Shown here: positions 26,928-35,546 of the stretch, one piece after another
Numbering within the stretch: the stretch's first letter is position 1
Layout of the letters: each line of letters starts with the position of its first letter
NCBI GenBank assembly: GCA_963829235.1
Contig: CAWHIF010000004.1
Span: 496,001-560,000 of the forward strand
DNA length: 64,000 nt
Direction of reading: 5' to 3'
Source of the DNA: Bog-756 sp963829235
Lineage (GTDB): Bacteria > Actinomycetota > Acidimicrobiia > Acidimicrobiales > RAAP-2
The notes under the pieces: generated by a model
What the model saw: only the letters and a program-made list of their open reading frames with translations
What the model was told of the DNA's origin: nothing
The model's database searches: none
Translations under genes and position numbers: made by a program

Positions 26928-28315
26928 GCACCTTCCCCTACGACGGGCGCTTCGCCGTGCACCGTCACCTTCCCGAGCAGGGCACGCCGCGCTCGGAGAT
27001 CCTCGACGAGCTCCGGACCATGTCCACCGAGGAAGATGCCGCGTGGGAATCGGGCAAGTGCTCGGGCACCATGTACTGCGGAGACCACGACCACTACGGG
27101 TTCATGAACGAGGCCTTCGGCATGTTCGCCCACGTGAACGTGCTCCAGCGCGACATCTGCCCCAGTGCCACCAAGTTCGAGGCCGAGATCATCTCCATGA
27201 CCCTCGACCTCCTGCACGCCGACGCGGTCACCGACGGCGAGCCGGCGGGTCTGGTGGCCACGGGCGGGACCGGGAGCATCTGCCACGCCATGCTGGCCTA
27301 CCGCGAACACGCGGCCCGGTACCGCGGGATCGACCGGCCGAACGTGATCAAGCCGGAGACGGCGCACCCGGCGTTCGACAAGGCCTGCCATCTGTTCGGG
27401 ATCGAGCTGAAGGTGGCTCCGGTCGATCCGGTCACCACCCAGGTCGATACCGACTGGGTCGATCGCAACATCGATGCCGACACCGTGGCCATCATCGGAT
27501 CGGCGTGCAACTACGGCTACGGGACCATCGACCCCATCGAGTCGATGTCCGAGGTCGCATTGAGCCACGGGGTCGGGCTCCATGTCGACAGCTGCCTCGG
27601 AGGGTTCATCCTCCCCTTCGGCCAGGAGCTCGGCTACGACATCCCGGTCTTCGACTACCGCCACCCGGGTGTGACCTCCATGTCGGCGGACACCCACAAG
27701 TACGGCTACGCATTCAAGGGGACTTCGGTGCTCACCTTCCGGGACAAGGCGCTCCGCAACGCCCAGTACTTCTTCCTCACCGACTGGAGCGGGGGGAAGT
27801 ACTGCTCTCCGGGCATGGAGGGCTCCCGGTCGGGTGGGCTGATCGCCGCCACGTGGGCGGCCATGGTCCAGTTCGGCCGAGCCGGATACCGGCACTACGC
27901 CCAGGCCATCTTCGAGACGGCGGCGGCCATGCAGGAGTCGGTGAAGGGCCACCCCGAGCTGCGTATCCTCGGCAACCCGACATTCCTGTTCAGCTTCACC
28001 TCCGACGAGTTCGACATCTATCACGTGAACGACTTCATGCGTCAACGGGGCTGGAGGTTCAACGGCCAGCAGTACCCCAACGCCCTCCACATGGCGGTCA
28101 CCCGGCCCCAGACCCAACCGGGGGTGGCCGAGGCCTTCGCCGCCGATCTGGCCGAGGCAGTGGGCTATGCGCGCGAGCACGCCGACGAAGTGCCCAAGTC
28201 GGGGGCTATCTACGGGGGTGTCGCCGGAGGGATGACCGACGAGGCGGACGAGTTCATCAAGATGGTCATGAGCGACATGATGGACAGCCAGCAAGCCATC
28301 CCCGACGGCGCCTGA
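26924..28315 (+). CDS. PLP-dependent lyase/decarboxylase (sphingosine-1-phosphate lyase-like)
   Basis: 463 residues of the group II PLP decarboxylase fold. The Schiff-base Lys is in SMSADTHKYGYAFKG, HVDSCLGGF holds the Asp that pairs with the PLP nitrogen, and TGGTGSICHAML binds phosphate. The family includes sphingosine-1-phosphate lyase and glutamate/tyrosine decarboxylases, and the overall layout (SGTMYCGDHDHY near residue 47) is closest to S1P-lyase-like proteins. It sits between a dehydrogenase and an FGGY kinase, which suggests retro-aldol cleavage of a phosphorylated amino-polyol (inference). Confidence 0.85.
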   Translation: MSTFPYDGRFAVHRHLPEQGTPRSEILDELRTMSTEEDAAWESGKCSGTMYCGDHDHYGFMNEAFGMFAHVNVLQRDICPSATKFEAEIISMTLDLLHADAVTDGEPAGLVATGGTGSICHAMLAYREHAARYRGIDRPNVIKPETAHPAFDKACHLFGIELKVAPVDPVTTQVDTDWVDRNIDADTVAIIGSACNYGYGTIDPIESMSEVALSHGVGLHVDSCLGGFILPFGQELGYDIPVFDYRHPGVTSMSADTHKYGYAFKGTSVLTFRDKALRNAQYFFLTDWSGGKYCSPGMEGSRSGGLIAATWAAMVQFGRAGYRHYAQAIFETAAAMQESVKGHPELRILGNPTFLFSFTSDEFDIYHVNDFMRQRGWRFNGQQYPNALHMAVTRPQTQPGVAEAFAADLAEAVGYAREHADEVPKSGAIYGGVAGGMTDEADEFIKMVMSDMMDSQQAIPDGA

Positions 28316-28355
28316 CCGTCGGGACGGCCGACGAGCCCACTCCCTGCCCACGGTG

Positions 28356-29918
28356 ATGCCGGCCGTCGACCGTGACCACCGCTACGTCCTCGCCGTCGAC
28401 CTGGGTACCGGCGGCCCCAAAGTCGGTCTGGTCTCCCTCACCGGCGCGCTGGTGTGGTCGGAGCACCACCCGACGTCGACGCGGCACGGGGCGGGAGGGG
28501 CGGTCACCCAGGATGCCGACGAATGGTGGCAACTGATCTCGTCCGCGTCCCGGCGTGCCGTCCGCTCCGGGGCGGTCCCCGTCGACCGCATCGTGGCCGT
28601 CTCGTGCACCGGGCAGTGGTCGAGCACCGTTCCGGTCGACGCCGACGGGCTCCCGGTCGGCGACTGCCTGATGTGGCTCGACACCCAGGGGGCGGCCATG
28701 GTCCGGCGCGCGGTCGGCGGCCCCATCGGGGGGTACTCCCCGATCGCACTGGCCCGGTGGATCCTCCACAGCGGCGGAGCCCCGTCGACATCGGGTGCCG
28801 ATCCCATCGGCCACATCCTGTTCATCGAGCACGCCCGACCCGATGTGGCCCGGTCCACCCGGTGGTACCTGGAGCCCGTCGACTACCTCTCCATGCGATT
28901 CACCGGGATCGCCGCCGCCTCACCTGCGTCGATGGCCGGGGCCTGGCTGACCGACAACCGCCATCCCGAGCAGCTCCGGTACGACCCGGTCCTGGTGAAG
29001 GCATCGGGTGTCCCCGGGTGGAAGCTCCCGCCGTTGGTGCCGACGCTCAGCGTGCTCGGGGAGGTCCGGTCCGAGGTGGTCCAGGATCTCGGGCTCGAGC
29101 CGGGGGTGGTCGTGGTCGCGGGCACACCGGATCTGCACTCGGCGGCCGCCGGATCCGGCGCGGTCCTGGCCCACCAACCCCACCTGGCCATCTCCACGAC
29201 GAGCTGGGTGAGCTGCCCGTACCCGAAGAAGAAGACCGACCCCATCCGCCAGATGGCCACCGTTCCGGGTGTACTCCCCGGCCTCAACCTGGTGGCCAAC
29301 AACCAGGAGTCGGGGGGAGGCGCGCTCGAGTGGTTGCGGGACTGCCTGAGCGGGCCGGACCGACCCTCCTCCTTCGAGCAGTTGACCGCCCTCGCCGCGC
29401 AGGCCGAGCCGGGCAGCGGGGGCGTCATCTTCACCCCCTGGCTGGCCGGCGAGCGGTCACCCGTCGACGACCGCACCGCGCGGGGAGGGTTCCACAACCT
29501 GTCGCTGCGGACGACACGGGCCGAGATGGTACGTGCGGTGATGGAAGGTGTGGCCTTCAATTCCCGATGGCTCTCCGAAGCCGTCGAACGCTTCACCGGT
29601 CAACGGTTCGGCTCCATCCGGGCCATCGGGGGCGGTGCCACCTCAGGCCTGTGGTGCTCCATCTACGCCGACGTCTTCGACCGGGTCGTCGAACAGGTGG
29701 ACGAGCCGGTGCACGCCAACCTCCGCGGCAGCGCCCTGCTGGCCGGGGTGGGACTGGGCCTCGTCGAGCCGGGCGAGCTCCGTTCGTTGGTGCCGCTGGC
29801 GGCCACCCATCATCCCGAGCCGTCCTCGCGCCGGCGGTACGACCACCTGTTCTCGGAGTTCCCGGCCCTGTACTCGGCACAAAAGGGTATGTTCAAGCGA
29901 CTCAACCGGAGGTCGTGA
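28356..29918 (+). CDS. FGGY-family carbohydrate kinase (xylulokinase-like)
   Basis: 520 residues. VLAVDLGTGGPKVGLVS is the first phosphate motif of the FGGY kinase fold; VSCTGQWSSTVPV, YLEPVDYLSMRFTG and IRAIGGGATSGLWCSIYADV (the ATP-binding GGG signature) follow. Phosphorylates a sugar or polyol with ATP. Starts 40 bases after the PLP enzyme (GTG 28353 is an alternative start) and completes the operon. The last 108 bases overlap the convergent GGDEF-EAL gene. Confidence 0.88.
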   Translation: MPAVDRDHRYVLAVDLGTGGPKVGLVSLTGALVWSEHHPTSTRHGAGGAVTQDADEWWQLISSASRRAVRSGAVPVDRIVAVSCTGQWSSTVPVDADGLPVGDCLMWLDTQGAAMVRRAVGGPIGGYSPIALARWILHSGGAPSTSGADPIGHILFIEHARPDVARSTRWYLEPVDYLSMRFTGIAAASPASMAGAWLTDNRHPEQLRYDPVLVKASGVPGWKLPPLVPTLSVLGEVRSEVVQDLGLEPGVVVVAGTPDLHSAAAGSGAVLAHQPHLAISTTSWVSCPYPKKKTDPIRQMATVPGVLPGLNLVANNQESGGGALEWLRDCLSGPDRPSSFEQLTALAAQAEPGSGGVIFTPWLAGERSPVDDRTARGGFHNLSLRTTRAEMVRAVMEGVAFNSRWLSEAVERFTGQRFGSIRAIGGGATSGLWCSIYADVFDRVVEQVDEPVHANLRGSALLAGVGLGLVEPGELRSLVPLAATHHPEPSSRRRYDHLFSEFPALYSAQKGMFKRLNRRS

Positions 29919-31775
29919 CCGTTCGGGGAGCTCACCTCGCGCTCGAGGACCGGGTCCGCGACGGAAAACGAGTGGGCCGGCGCGGGCCGGGCCAACAGGA
30001 ACCCTTGCGCCTCATCGCAACCCATGGCCCCGACGGCTCGGAGCTCCGCCTCGGTCTCCACGCCCTCGGCCACCACCCGCAATCCGAGCTTGTGCGCCAA
30101 GTCGACCACGGTGGAGATGATCGTCGGGTCCTGGTCCGGCGAACCGAGCCCGGCGACGAAGCTCCGGTCGACCTTGAGCCGGTCGATGGGCAGGCCTTGG
30201 AGGTACAAGAGGGACGAGTAGCCCGTCCCGAAGTCGTCGAGGGCCAGGTGCACGCCCAGGTCCCGGATCTCCTGCATGATCGCCCCGACACGGTGGACGT
30301 CCACCACCAGGACGGACTCGGTGACCTCCAGGACCAATGAGCCGGCGTCCAGGCCCGACCGCGCCAGCGCGGTCTGCACGTCGCTGAAGAACTCCGGGTC
30401 CTGGAGCTGGCATGCCGAGACGTTGACCGAGACGGTCAGCCCGCGGTGGCCCTGTTCCTGCCAGGCGCGGCACTGGCGCACCGCCTCGTTCAGCACCCAT
30501 CGTCCGACCGGAACGATCTCACGGCTCCGCTCGAGCAGCGGTATGAAGTCCAACGGGGGCACGGAGCCCATTTCGGGATGGTCCCAGCGCAGCAACGCCT
30601 CCATCCCCACCATCTCGCCCCCCAGCCTGAACAAGGGTTGGTAGTGCACCGCGAGCTGCCCGCACCGGTAGGCCGCCCGCAGTTCGTGGGCCAGGTGGCT
30701 CTGGCGCCGGTTGTCCTCGCCGATGGCCGCGTTGTAGCACTCGTACCGGGCCGGGCCACCCCGCTTGGCCTGGTACATGGCGACATCGGCCCGCGACAGG
30801 TTGACCTCGGGATTGGCGTCGGACGTCACCCGGGCGATTCCGATGCTGACCGAGGTGTACAACTGCCGCTCTCCCATGGCGACCGGGGATCGCATGGCCA
30901 GATGGATGCGCTCGGCCAGCGCGCACGCCGCGACCTCGGGATCCTCGAGGCCCTCGGCCAGCACCACGAACTCGTCACCCCCCAGACGGGCCACGGTGTC
31001 CGACGGCCGGACCAACTCCTCGAGACGGGTGGCCACGGCCACGAGAAGGCAGTCCCCCGCCGCATGTCCGAACCGATCGTTGACGGCCTTGAAATTGTCC
31101 AGGTCGAGGTAGAGCAGCATGGCGCCGGTGCTGGCTGCGCGCCAGTGAGGCCGCGGCCCTCCCCAGCCGGTCGGTCAGCAGGGCACGGTTGGGCAGCCCG
31201 GTCAGCTGATCGTGGAGGGCCTGGTGGGCCAGCGAGGCCTGCTCTTCGTCGAGACGCTGCTGGAGGAGCCTGCGGGTCTCGTCGAACTGCCGGACGATGC
31301 GGACCAGGCTGCCGTCACTGCTGAACCGCACGACGTCACAGGCCAGGGCCAGTACCTCGTCGTCGACCTGCAGCCGGTGGGCCTCCTCGTTGAGGACGGC
31401 GATGGTGCAGTCCCGCCAAGCCAGATAGGCCTTGGCCACGCTGCCCAGGGACGCGTTCTCGAGAATGGCCTGTTCGCCCTGGCGGGTCAAGACGGCCTCG
31501 TCCTCTTCCGATGCCACTTCCCCGGTGGCGATCCAGCGACTGATCAGGAAGGTGGCCAGCCGAGCGGTGGCGAACGCCTGCCCGTACAGCTCCTTGGCGA
31601 ACCGGCCGTCGACCAGCTCGCCCACCTCGTCGGCCCTGGCCTGGAGCGCCGTCCCGAGCGCGATCCGGTCCGCTCCGACCCCGGCTCCCGCCGTGTCGGC
31701 GGCGTGGGCCGTCGGGGTCGGCGACGCAGCGGGGTCGGTCGGTGTCGGATCCGTCTCGACCACCTGCCGCTCCAT
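29810..31775 (-). CDS. Cyclic-di-GMP enzyme with GGDEF and EAL domains, interrupted by a +1 frameshift
   Basis: From ATG 31775: a helical N-terminal region of about 190 residues (possibly a globin-like or other sensor), then LHDQLTGLPNRALL. The frame slips near 31130-31142. The next frame continues LLYLDLDNFKAVNDRFGH, ARLGGDEFVVLAEG (active GGDEF motif), then an EAL domain: EALLRWDHPE, NVSACQLQDPEF, EVTESVL, LDDFGTGYSS, VAEGVET. Both catalytic motifs are complete, so it may make and degrade c-di-GMP. No TM segments. The last 40 residues are antisense to the FGGY kinase gene and are probably not conserved. Confidence 0.88.
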
Positions 31776-31942
31776 GCCGTTCCATCGGCTCGGCGCGCCG
31801 AACTTGACGCCGCGGCGTCATCAGAAGTCGCCCACCAGGCCGGGCCCGGTGGGCGACCCTGAACGGCCGACTCCGGATGCCCACGACCCGGCGCGCCGGC
31901 CTGTCTAAGGTGGGACGGCGGGGCGCGACGAAGGAGATCCCG

Positions 31943-32911
31943 GTGAAGGCAGCGGTGTACTACCAGACCGGCGGGCCCGAGGTGTTCCGGTACGAGGAGG
32001 TCCCCGATCCGATCGCCGGCCCCGGCGAGGTCCTGGTCCGGGTCGAGGCGATCAGCATCGAAGGGGGCGACACGCTCAATCGGCTCGGAGGGGCCATGGC
32101 CCGGGTGCCCCACATCGTCGGCTACCAGTGTGCCGGCACCGTGGTGTCGAGAGGTGAGGGTGTCGACGAGATCGCCGCCGGCGACCGGGTCGTCACCGTC
32201 GGCCTGGACGGCTCCCACGCAGCCCTGCGGGCCGTGGGCCAGTCCTTCTGCTGGGTCATCCCCGACGGCGTGACCACCGAGGAGGCCGCATGCGTGCCGG
32301 TTCCCTTCGGTACGGCCGACGACTGCCTGTTCGAGTTCGGACGCCTCCAGCCCGGTGAGACGGCGCTCATCCACGCCGGGGCCAGCGGTGTCGGGATCGC
32401 GGCAATCCAGCTGGCCAAGCGGGCAGGGGCGACGGTGCTGGCCACCGCGTCGAGCAACCCCCGGCTCGATCGGTTGGGTGAGCTCGGGTTGGACCACGGC
32501 ATCAACTACGCCTCGGAAGACTTCGTGGGCGAAGTCCGCCGGCTGACCGGGGGCAAGGGAGCCGACGTCATCGTGGACTCGATCGGCGGGTCGACCTTGC
32601 AGAGGAGCCTCCTGTGCCTGGCCTACCGGGGCCGCTGCATCACCTTCGGGGATGCCGGACGGGAGCCCGCGGCCAAGCTGGACATCTCGACCATGCGGGC
32701 CAACAACCAGGCCCTCGTCGGGTACTTCCTCGGTGCCGAGCTCTTCATCGGGCCGCGGGCGCACGCCATGATCGCCCGGCTGCTGGCCGACATCGCCTCG
32801 GGGACCCTCAAGGTGGTCATCGACCGGCGGTTCTCCCTCGAGGAGGCGGGTGAGGCCCACGCCTACATCGAGAGCAGGCAGGCCTTCGGACGGGTCCTGC
32901 TCATCCCCTGA
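31943..32911 (+). CDS. Quinone oxidoreductase / zinc-independent MDR family protein
   Basis: 322 residues from GTG 31943, with AAGGAGA upstream. MDR-fold features: VKAAVYYQTGGPEVFRYEE, GYQCAGTVVSRGEGV and the nucleotide-binding HAGASGVGIAAIQLAKRAGA. No catalytic zinc ligands or structural zinc Cys cluster are visible, as in quinone reductases. NADPH-dependent reduction of quinones or enals. Divergent from the GGDEF-EAL gene. Confidence 0.88.
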   Translation: MKAAVYYQTGGPEVFRYEEVPDPIAGPGEVLVRVEAISIEGGDTLNRLGGAMARVPHIVGYQCAGTVVSRGEGVDEIAAGDRVVTVGLDGSHAALRAVGQSFCWVIPDGVTTEEAACVPVPFGTADDCLFEFGRLQPGETALIHAGASGVGIAAIQLAKRAGATVLATASSNPRLDRLGELGLDHGINYASEDFVGEVRRLTGGKGADVIVDSIGGSTLQRSLLCLAYRGRCITFGDAGREPAAKLDISTMRANNQALVGYFLGAELFIGPRAHAMIARLLADIASGTLKVVIDRRFSLEEAGEAHAYIESRQAFGRVLLIP

Positions 32912-32957
32912 TCTCCCGCGCCGCTCCCTGATTCGGGCACTGGCTAGCCTGAGGCCG

Positions 32958-33442
32958 ATGATCCGGCCGGCAGACGAGGGTGACGTCGAGGCGCTCATCC
33001 AGCTGATCCACGACCTGGCCGAATTCGAGCGCTCGCCGGCCTCCGTCATGATCGAACCCGAGCAGCTCCGGGCCGCCCTGTTCGGCGAATCGCCCGCCGT
33101 CCACGCCCACGTGGCCGCCGAGGGGGGCCTTGTCCTCGGCATGGCCATCTGGTTCCGCAACTTCTCGACCTGGACGGGGCGGAGCGGCATCTACCTCGAG
33201 GATCTCTACGTGCGGCCGGAGGCCCGCTCCCGGGGGATCGGTCGAGCACTCATCGCCGAACTGGCCGCCATCGCCCGTCGGGCCGGGTACGCACGGGTCG
33301 ACTGGTCGGTGCTCGACTGGAACAAGTCGGCCATCGGCTTCTACGGTCGCTCGGGGCGGTGCCGATGGACGAGTGGACCGGCTACCGACTGTCCGGTCCG
33401 GCGCTGGCCGCGCTGGCCTCCACCGACCATGGGGAGGAATGA
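32958..33442 (+). CDS. GNAT family N-acetyltransferase, interrupted by a -1 frameshift
   Basis: From ATG 32958: MIRPADEGDVEALIQLIHDL at the start and YLEDLYVRPEARSRGIGRAL (the acetyl-CoA pyrophosphate loop R-x-x-G-x-G/A) in the middle. After ...GFY at about 33344 one base is missing; the next frame continues RSLGAVPMDEWTGYRLSG, the usual C terminus of this family, to TGA 33440-33442. About 161 residues when repaired. Catalyses acetyl transfer to an amine; in this subfamily spermidine or thialysine is typical (recalled). Confidence 0.82.
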
Positions 33443-33494
33443 GAGCTACTTCTACGGGTTGCTCGGTGGATGCGTTCCCGCATAGGCATCGACC

Positions 33495-33560
33495 GGTCGG
33501 TGCTCGACTGGAACCAATCTGCGCATCCGCTTCGATGGGTCGCTCGGGGCGGTGCCGATG
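33495..33560 (+). repeat. Degenerate copy of the GNAT 3' end
   Basis: 20 bases (33495-33514) and 23 bases (33538-33560) are identical to 33304-33323 and 33345-33367 inside the GNAT gene; the DNA between them has diverged and differs in length by two bases. A shorter, weaker match (CTTCTACGG followed by a TGCTCGG-like stretch) lies at about 33450-33475. Confidence 0.8.
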
Positions 33561-33586
33561 CGCCATCCGACTTCACAGAGCATGGA

Positions 33587-33602
33587 TGTACGTTGACGTA
33601 CA
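33587..33602. promoter_or_regulatory. Inverted repeat upstream of the Phd antitoxin remnant
   Basis: TGTACG (33587-33592) and CGTACA (33597-33602) form a perfect dyad around TTGA, about 33 bases before the antitoxin start. AT-rich DNA (TATGCTGTACAATATGG) follows it. Toxin-antitoxin operons are usually autorepressed through such a site. Confidence 0.55.
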
Positions 33603-33634
33603 TATGCTGTACAATATGGAGATGACACGAGACG

Positions 33635-33776
33635 ATGAGCGTCAGCGAGGCCCGAGCGGTCCTTCCTCAGCTCTTGGAGAAGGTCACAGAGGGTGAAGAG
33701 GTCACGATCACCCGGCACCGGCAAGCCCGTTGCGGTGCTCGTTCGACCCGATGTCCTGAGGACGGCGGCGAGCTGA
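33635..33776 (+). pseudogene. Phd/YefM-family antitoxin, frameshifted
   Basis: MSVSEARAVLPQLLEKVTEG and EEVTITRH are the Phd/YefM N terminus. Immediately after, the frame slips by one base; in the next frame GKPVAVLVRPDVLRTAAS ends at TGA 33774-33776, the normal end of these proteins. An extra base may also sit just before the ATG, since an ATG at 33622 would give the usual M-T-R-D start. About 50 residues when repaired. Binds DNA and neutralises the cognate PIN toxin. Confidence 0.75.
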
Positions 33777-33950
33777 GGCTGCGTTGGAGACGGCTCGAGA
33801 CTGTCTGCGATCTCCCTTGAGTGATGCGGCAACGCGTTCTTTGGAATCCGGTCCCGTGCTCGACGGGCCAAGGAACGAGCTCAGGCCGTTGGTCGTGTAC
33901 TCCGTCTGTACGCAGCCGGTCAAGCAGTTTCACTGTAGCACGATCTCGTC

Positions 33951-34348
33951 ATGGATGCCTTCGATGCCGACGTGACTGATCTAACGCCGCCGTATCCCGA
34001 ACCGAAGGGTTGGGAGGCCGGTCCGAGCTCTTGGGGCTCTGAATCCCAAGAACTTCGTCGTCGGCTGGGCGAGTGCGCCGGCATCGGAAGTCGGTGCTTC
34101 TCCTACCTGAACTCATGAAAGCCACTGCGAGATGGCGTCGACGAGTTGGTCGCTGTCCTCGGAGTCGTCGCTCCATGAGCAGGATCGCCCTCCTCCCGGC
34201 AGACCAGGGCGCATGGAACGGTCCTCGAAGCTTCCTACGGACTGCGGGCTCGGCGGAACAATGCCACCTCATCTCGCAACGGCCGTCGGTGCTGGAGCGG
34301 ATCGTCTTCATCACCAACAACAGGACGGATCTTGCGAAGTCGATCTAA
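33951..34348 (+). pseudogene. PIN-domain (VapC-like) toxin, decayed
   Basis: MDAFDADV at 33951 is the conserved first strand with the acidic residues of PIN RNases. Pieces of one ancestral protein can then be read in turn across all three frames: DVLIYAAVSRTEGLGGRSEL after 33970, GIGSVLLLPELMK near 34082, DGVDELVAVLG near 34135, HLATAVGAGADR near 34270, and VFITNNRTDLAKSI ending at TAA 34346-34348. At least four indels in 400 bases, so this is a true pseudogene. It would have been the partner toxin of the Phd remnant upstream. Confidence 0.75.
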
Positions 34349-34423
34349 GAGACAAGCTCACGGTACCCCGAAGATCTGTAACCGACACCGGTTGACAACG
34401 CTCCTGCGCAGAACCGCTTAACG

Positions 34424-34534
34424 TACCGGTCCCTCGGGGCCGTACCGATGGACAAGTGGACAGGCTACCGAGCCGGCCGGTCCAGCGCCGCCGCGTCGGC
34501 CGGCGAACCGCCGTCTCCCCGGACGGCTCCCTGA
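34424..34534 (+). pseudogene. Second GNAT C-terminal remnant
   Basis: YRSLGAVPMDKWTGYRA (34424 onward, stop at 34532-34534) is a diverged copy of the GNAT tail at 33345-33410. No upstream GNAT sequence remains beside it. Together with the copy at 33495-33560 it brackets the decayed toxin-antitoxin module. Confidence 0.7.
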
Positions 34535-34580
34535 AGCCGACCTCCCGAACGTCCGATGCGGGAGCGTCGTCGCCGACCGC

Positions 34581-35403
34581 TCAGATGGTGAAGGCCAGAT
34601 TGGCCACCAGCTGCTCCCCCAACCGTCGGTCGCCGGTGAAGCCGATCTCCCCCCCACCGCTCCTGTGCATGTCGACGCGTCCACCGGTGAGCCGGAGGAA
34701 CAGCATGACCGGCAGCTCGACGCCCACCGTCGGAGGCTGATCGAACGACTCGACTTCGACGGCCCGGCCCTCCACCCGGACCAGAAAGGTACGGCTGACC
34801 GGCCCGGTCAGGTCGATGCGGACCCGGGCGCCCTCCGGTATCGATGCCCGCCGACCGACGATGTAGCCGAGGCCGGTCGACACCTCGTCGAGAGCGGAGG
34901 CAATGTCCCGCTGGTCCGGCCTCGGTGGCAGGCCGAGCGCATCACGGATGTCGTGTTCATGCATGAAACAGTCGTAGTGCCGGATCCTCATGAATCGGCC
35001 GTAGGTCTCGTCGCGCCCGACAGGGGTCCACGACGGAGCGTCGAAGTCCGCCTGGGTCATCGCCTCGAGGGCCGCGAGCCGCCGGCCGGTGATCTGGCCG
35101 AAGCGGTCGAGGAGCTCGTCCCCTCCGAGGGACCGCATCGATTCGACCCAGACCTCGTTGGCCTCGGCCACCGCGTTGCCGCATGTGGTCGAGGTGCGAG
35201 ATGTCGACCGAGGGGGCCGGCACACCGGCCAGCATCGACTCGGTGCCGACGACATGGCTCAGTACGTCCTTGACCGACCAACCGGGAAGGCAGGTGGGCG
35301 CATTCCACTGGCCGTCCGACAACGGGGAGCAGACGGCCGCCAGCGATCGGAATTGGTGCCGGAGCAGATCGACCGTCCCGGCCTTGTCGACGTGAGTCGG
35401 CAT
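34581..35403 (-). CDS. Maleylpyruvate isomerase-family mycothiol-dependent protein (DinB fold), frameshifted
   Basis: From ATG 35403: LRHQFRSLAAVCSPLSDGQW, then PGWSVKDVLSHVVGTE, the MDMPI N-terminal motif whose His residues bind metal, and DISHLDHMR. At about 35178 the frame gains one base; the next frame gives AVAEANEVWVESMRSLGG, RHYDCFMHEHDIRDALG (the His triad of the DinB fold) and a C-terminal domain ending ANLAFTI. This matches TIGR03083-type proteins that use mycothiol. About 273 residues when repaired. Mycothiol use is a marker of Actinomycetota. Confidence 0.85.
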
Positions 35404-35546
35404 CGTTTGCCCACCGTAGCGGAGCGGCCCGGTCGGCGTCCGGGCCAGGCGGCCTCCCCGACGACCGGACCGGCCTTCGCCGGGCTCAACCAATCGGGCA
35501 AAGATACCGATAGCTACCGGGTGAGACACTCGAGCTAGGCGGACCG

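Noticed and set aside
26765..28351. 528-residue open frame on the minus strand
   Set aside because: Antisense to the PLP enzyme with its clear Schiff-base lysine motif.
31544..33190. 548-residue open frame on the minus strand
   Set aside because: Shadow of the quinone oxidoreductase and GGDEF-EAL N terminus.
33345..33360. GNAT frameshift placed in the GGGG run
   Set aside because: The same GGGG occurs in both degenerate copies, and reading YRSLGAVPMDEW shows the missing base lies just after the TAC at about 33344.
33593..33616. TTGACG and TACAAT as a sigma-70 promoter before the antitoxin
   Set aside because: The spacing is about 11 bases, too short for a -35/-10 pair.
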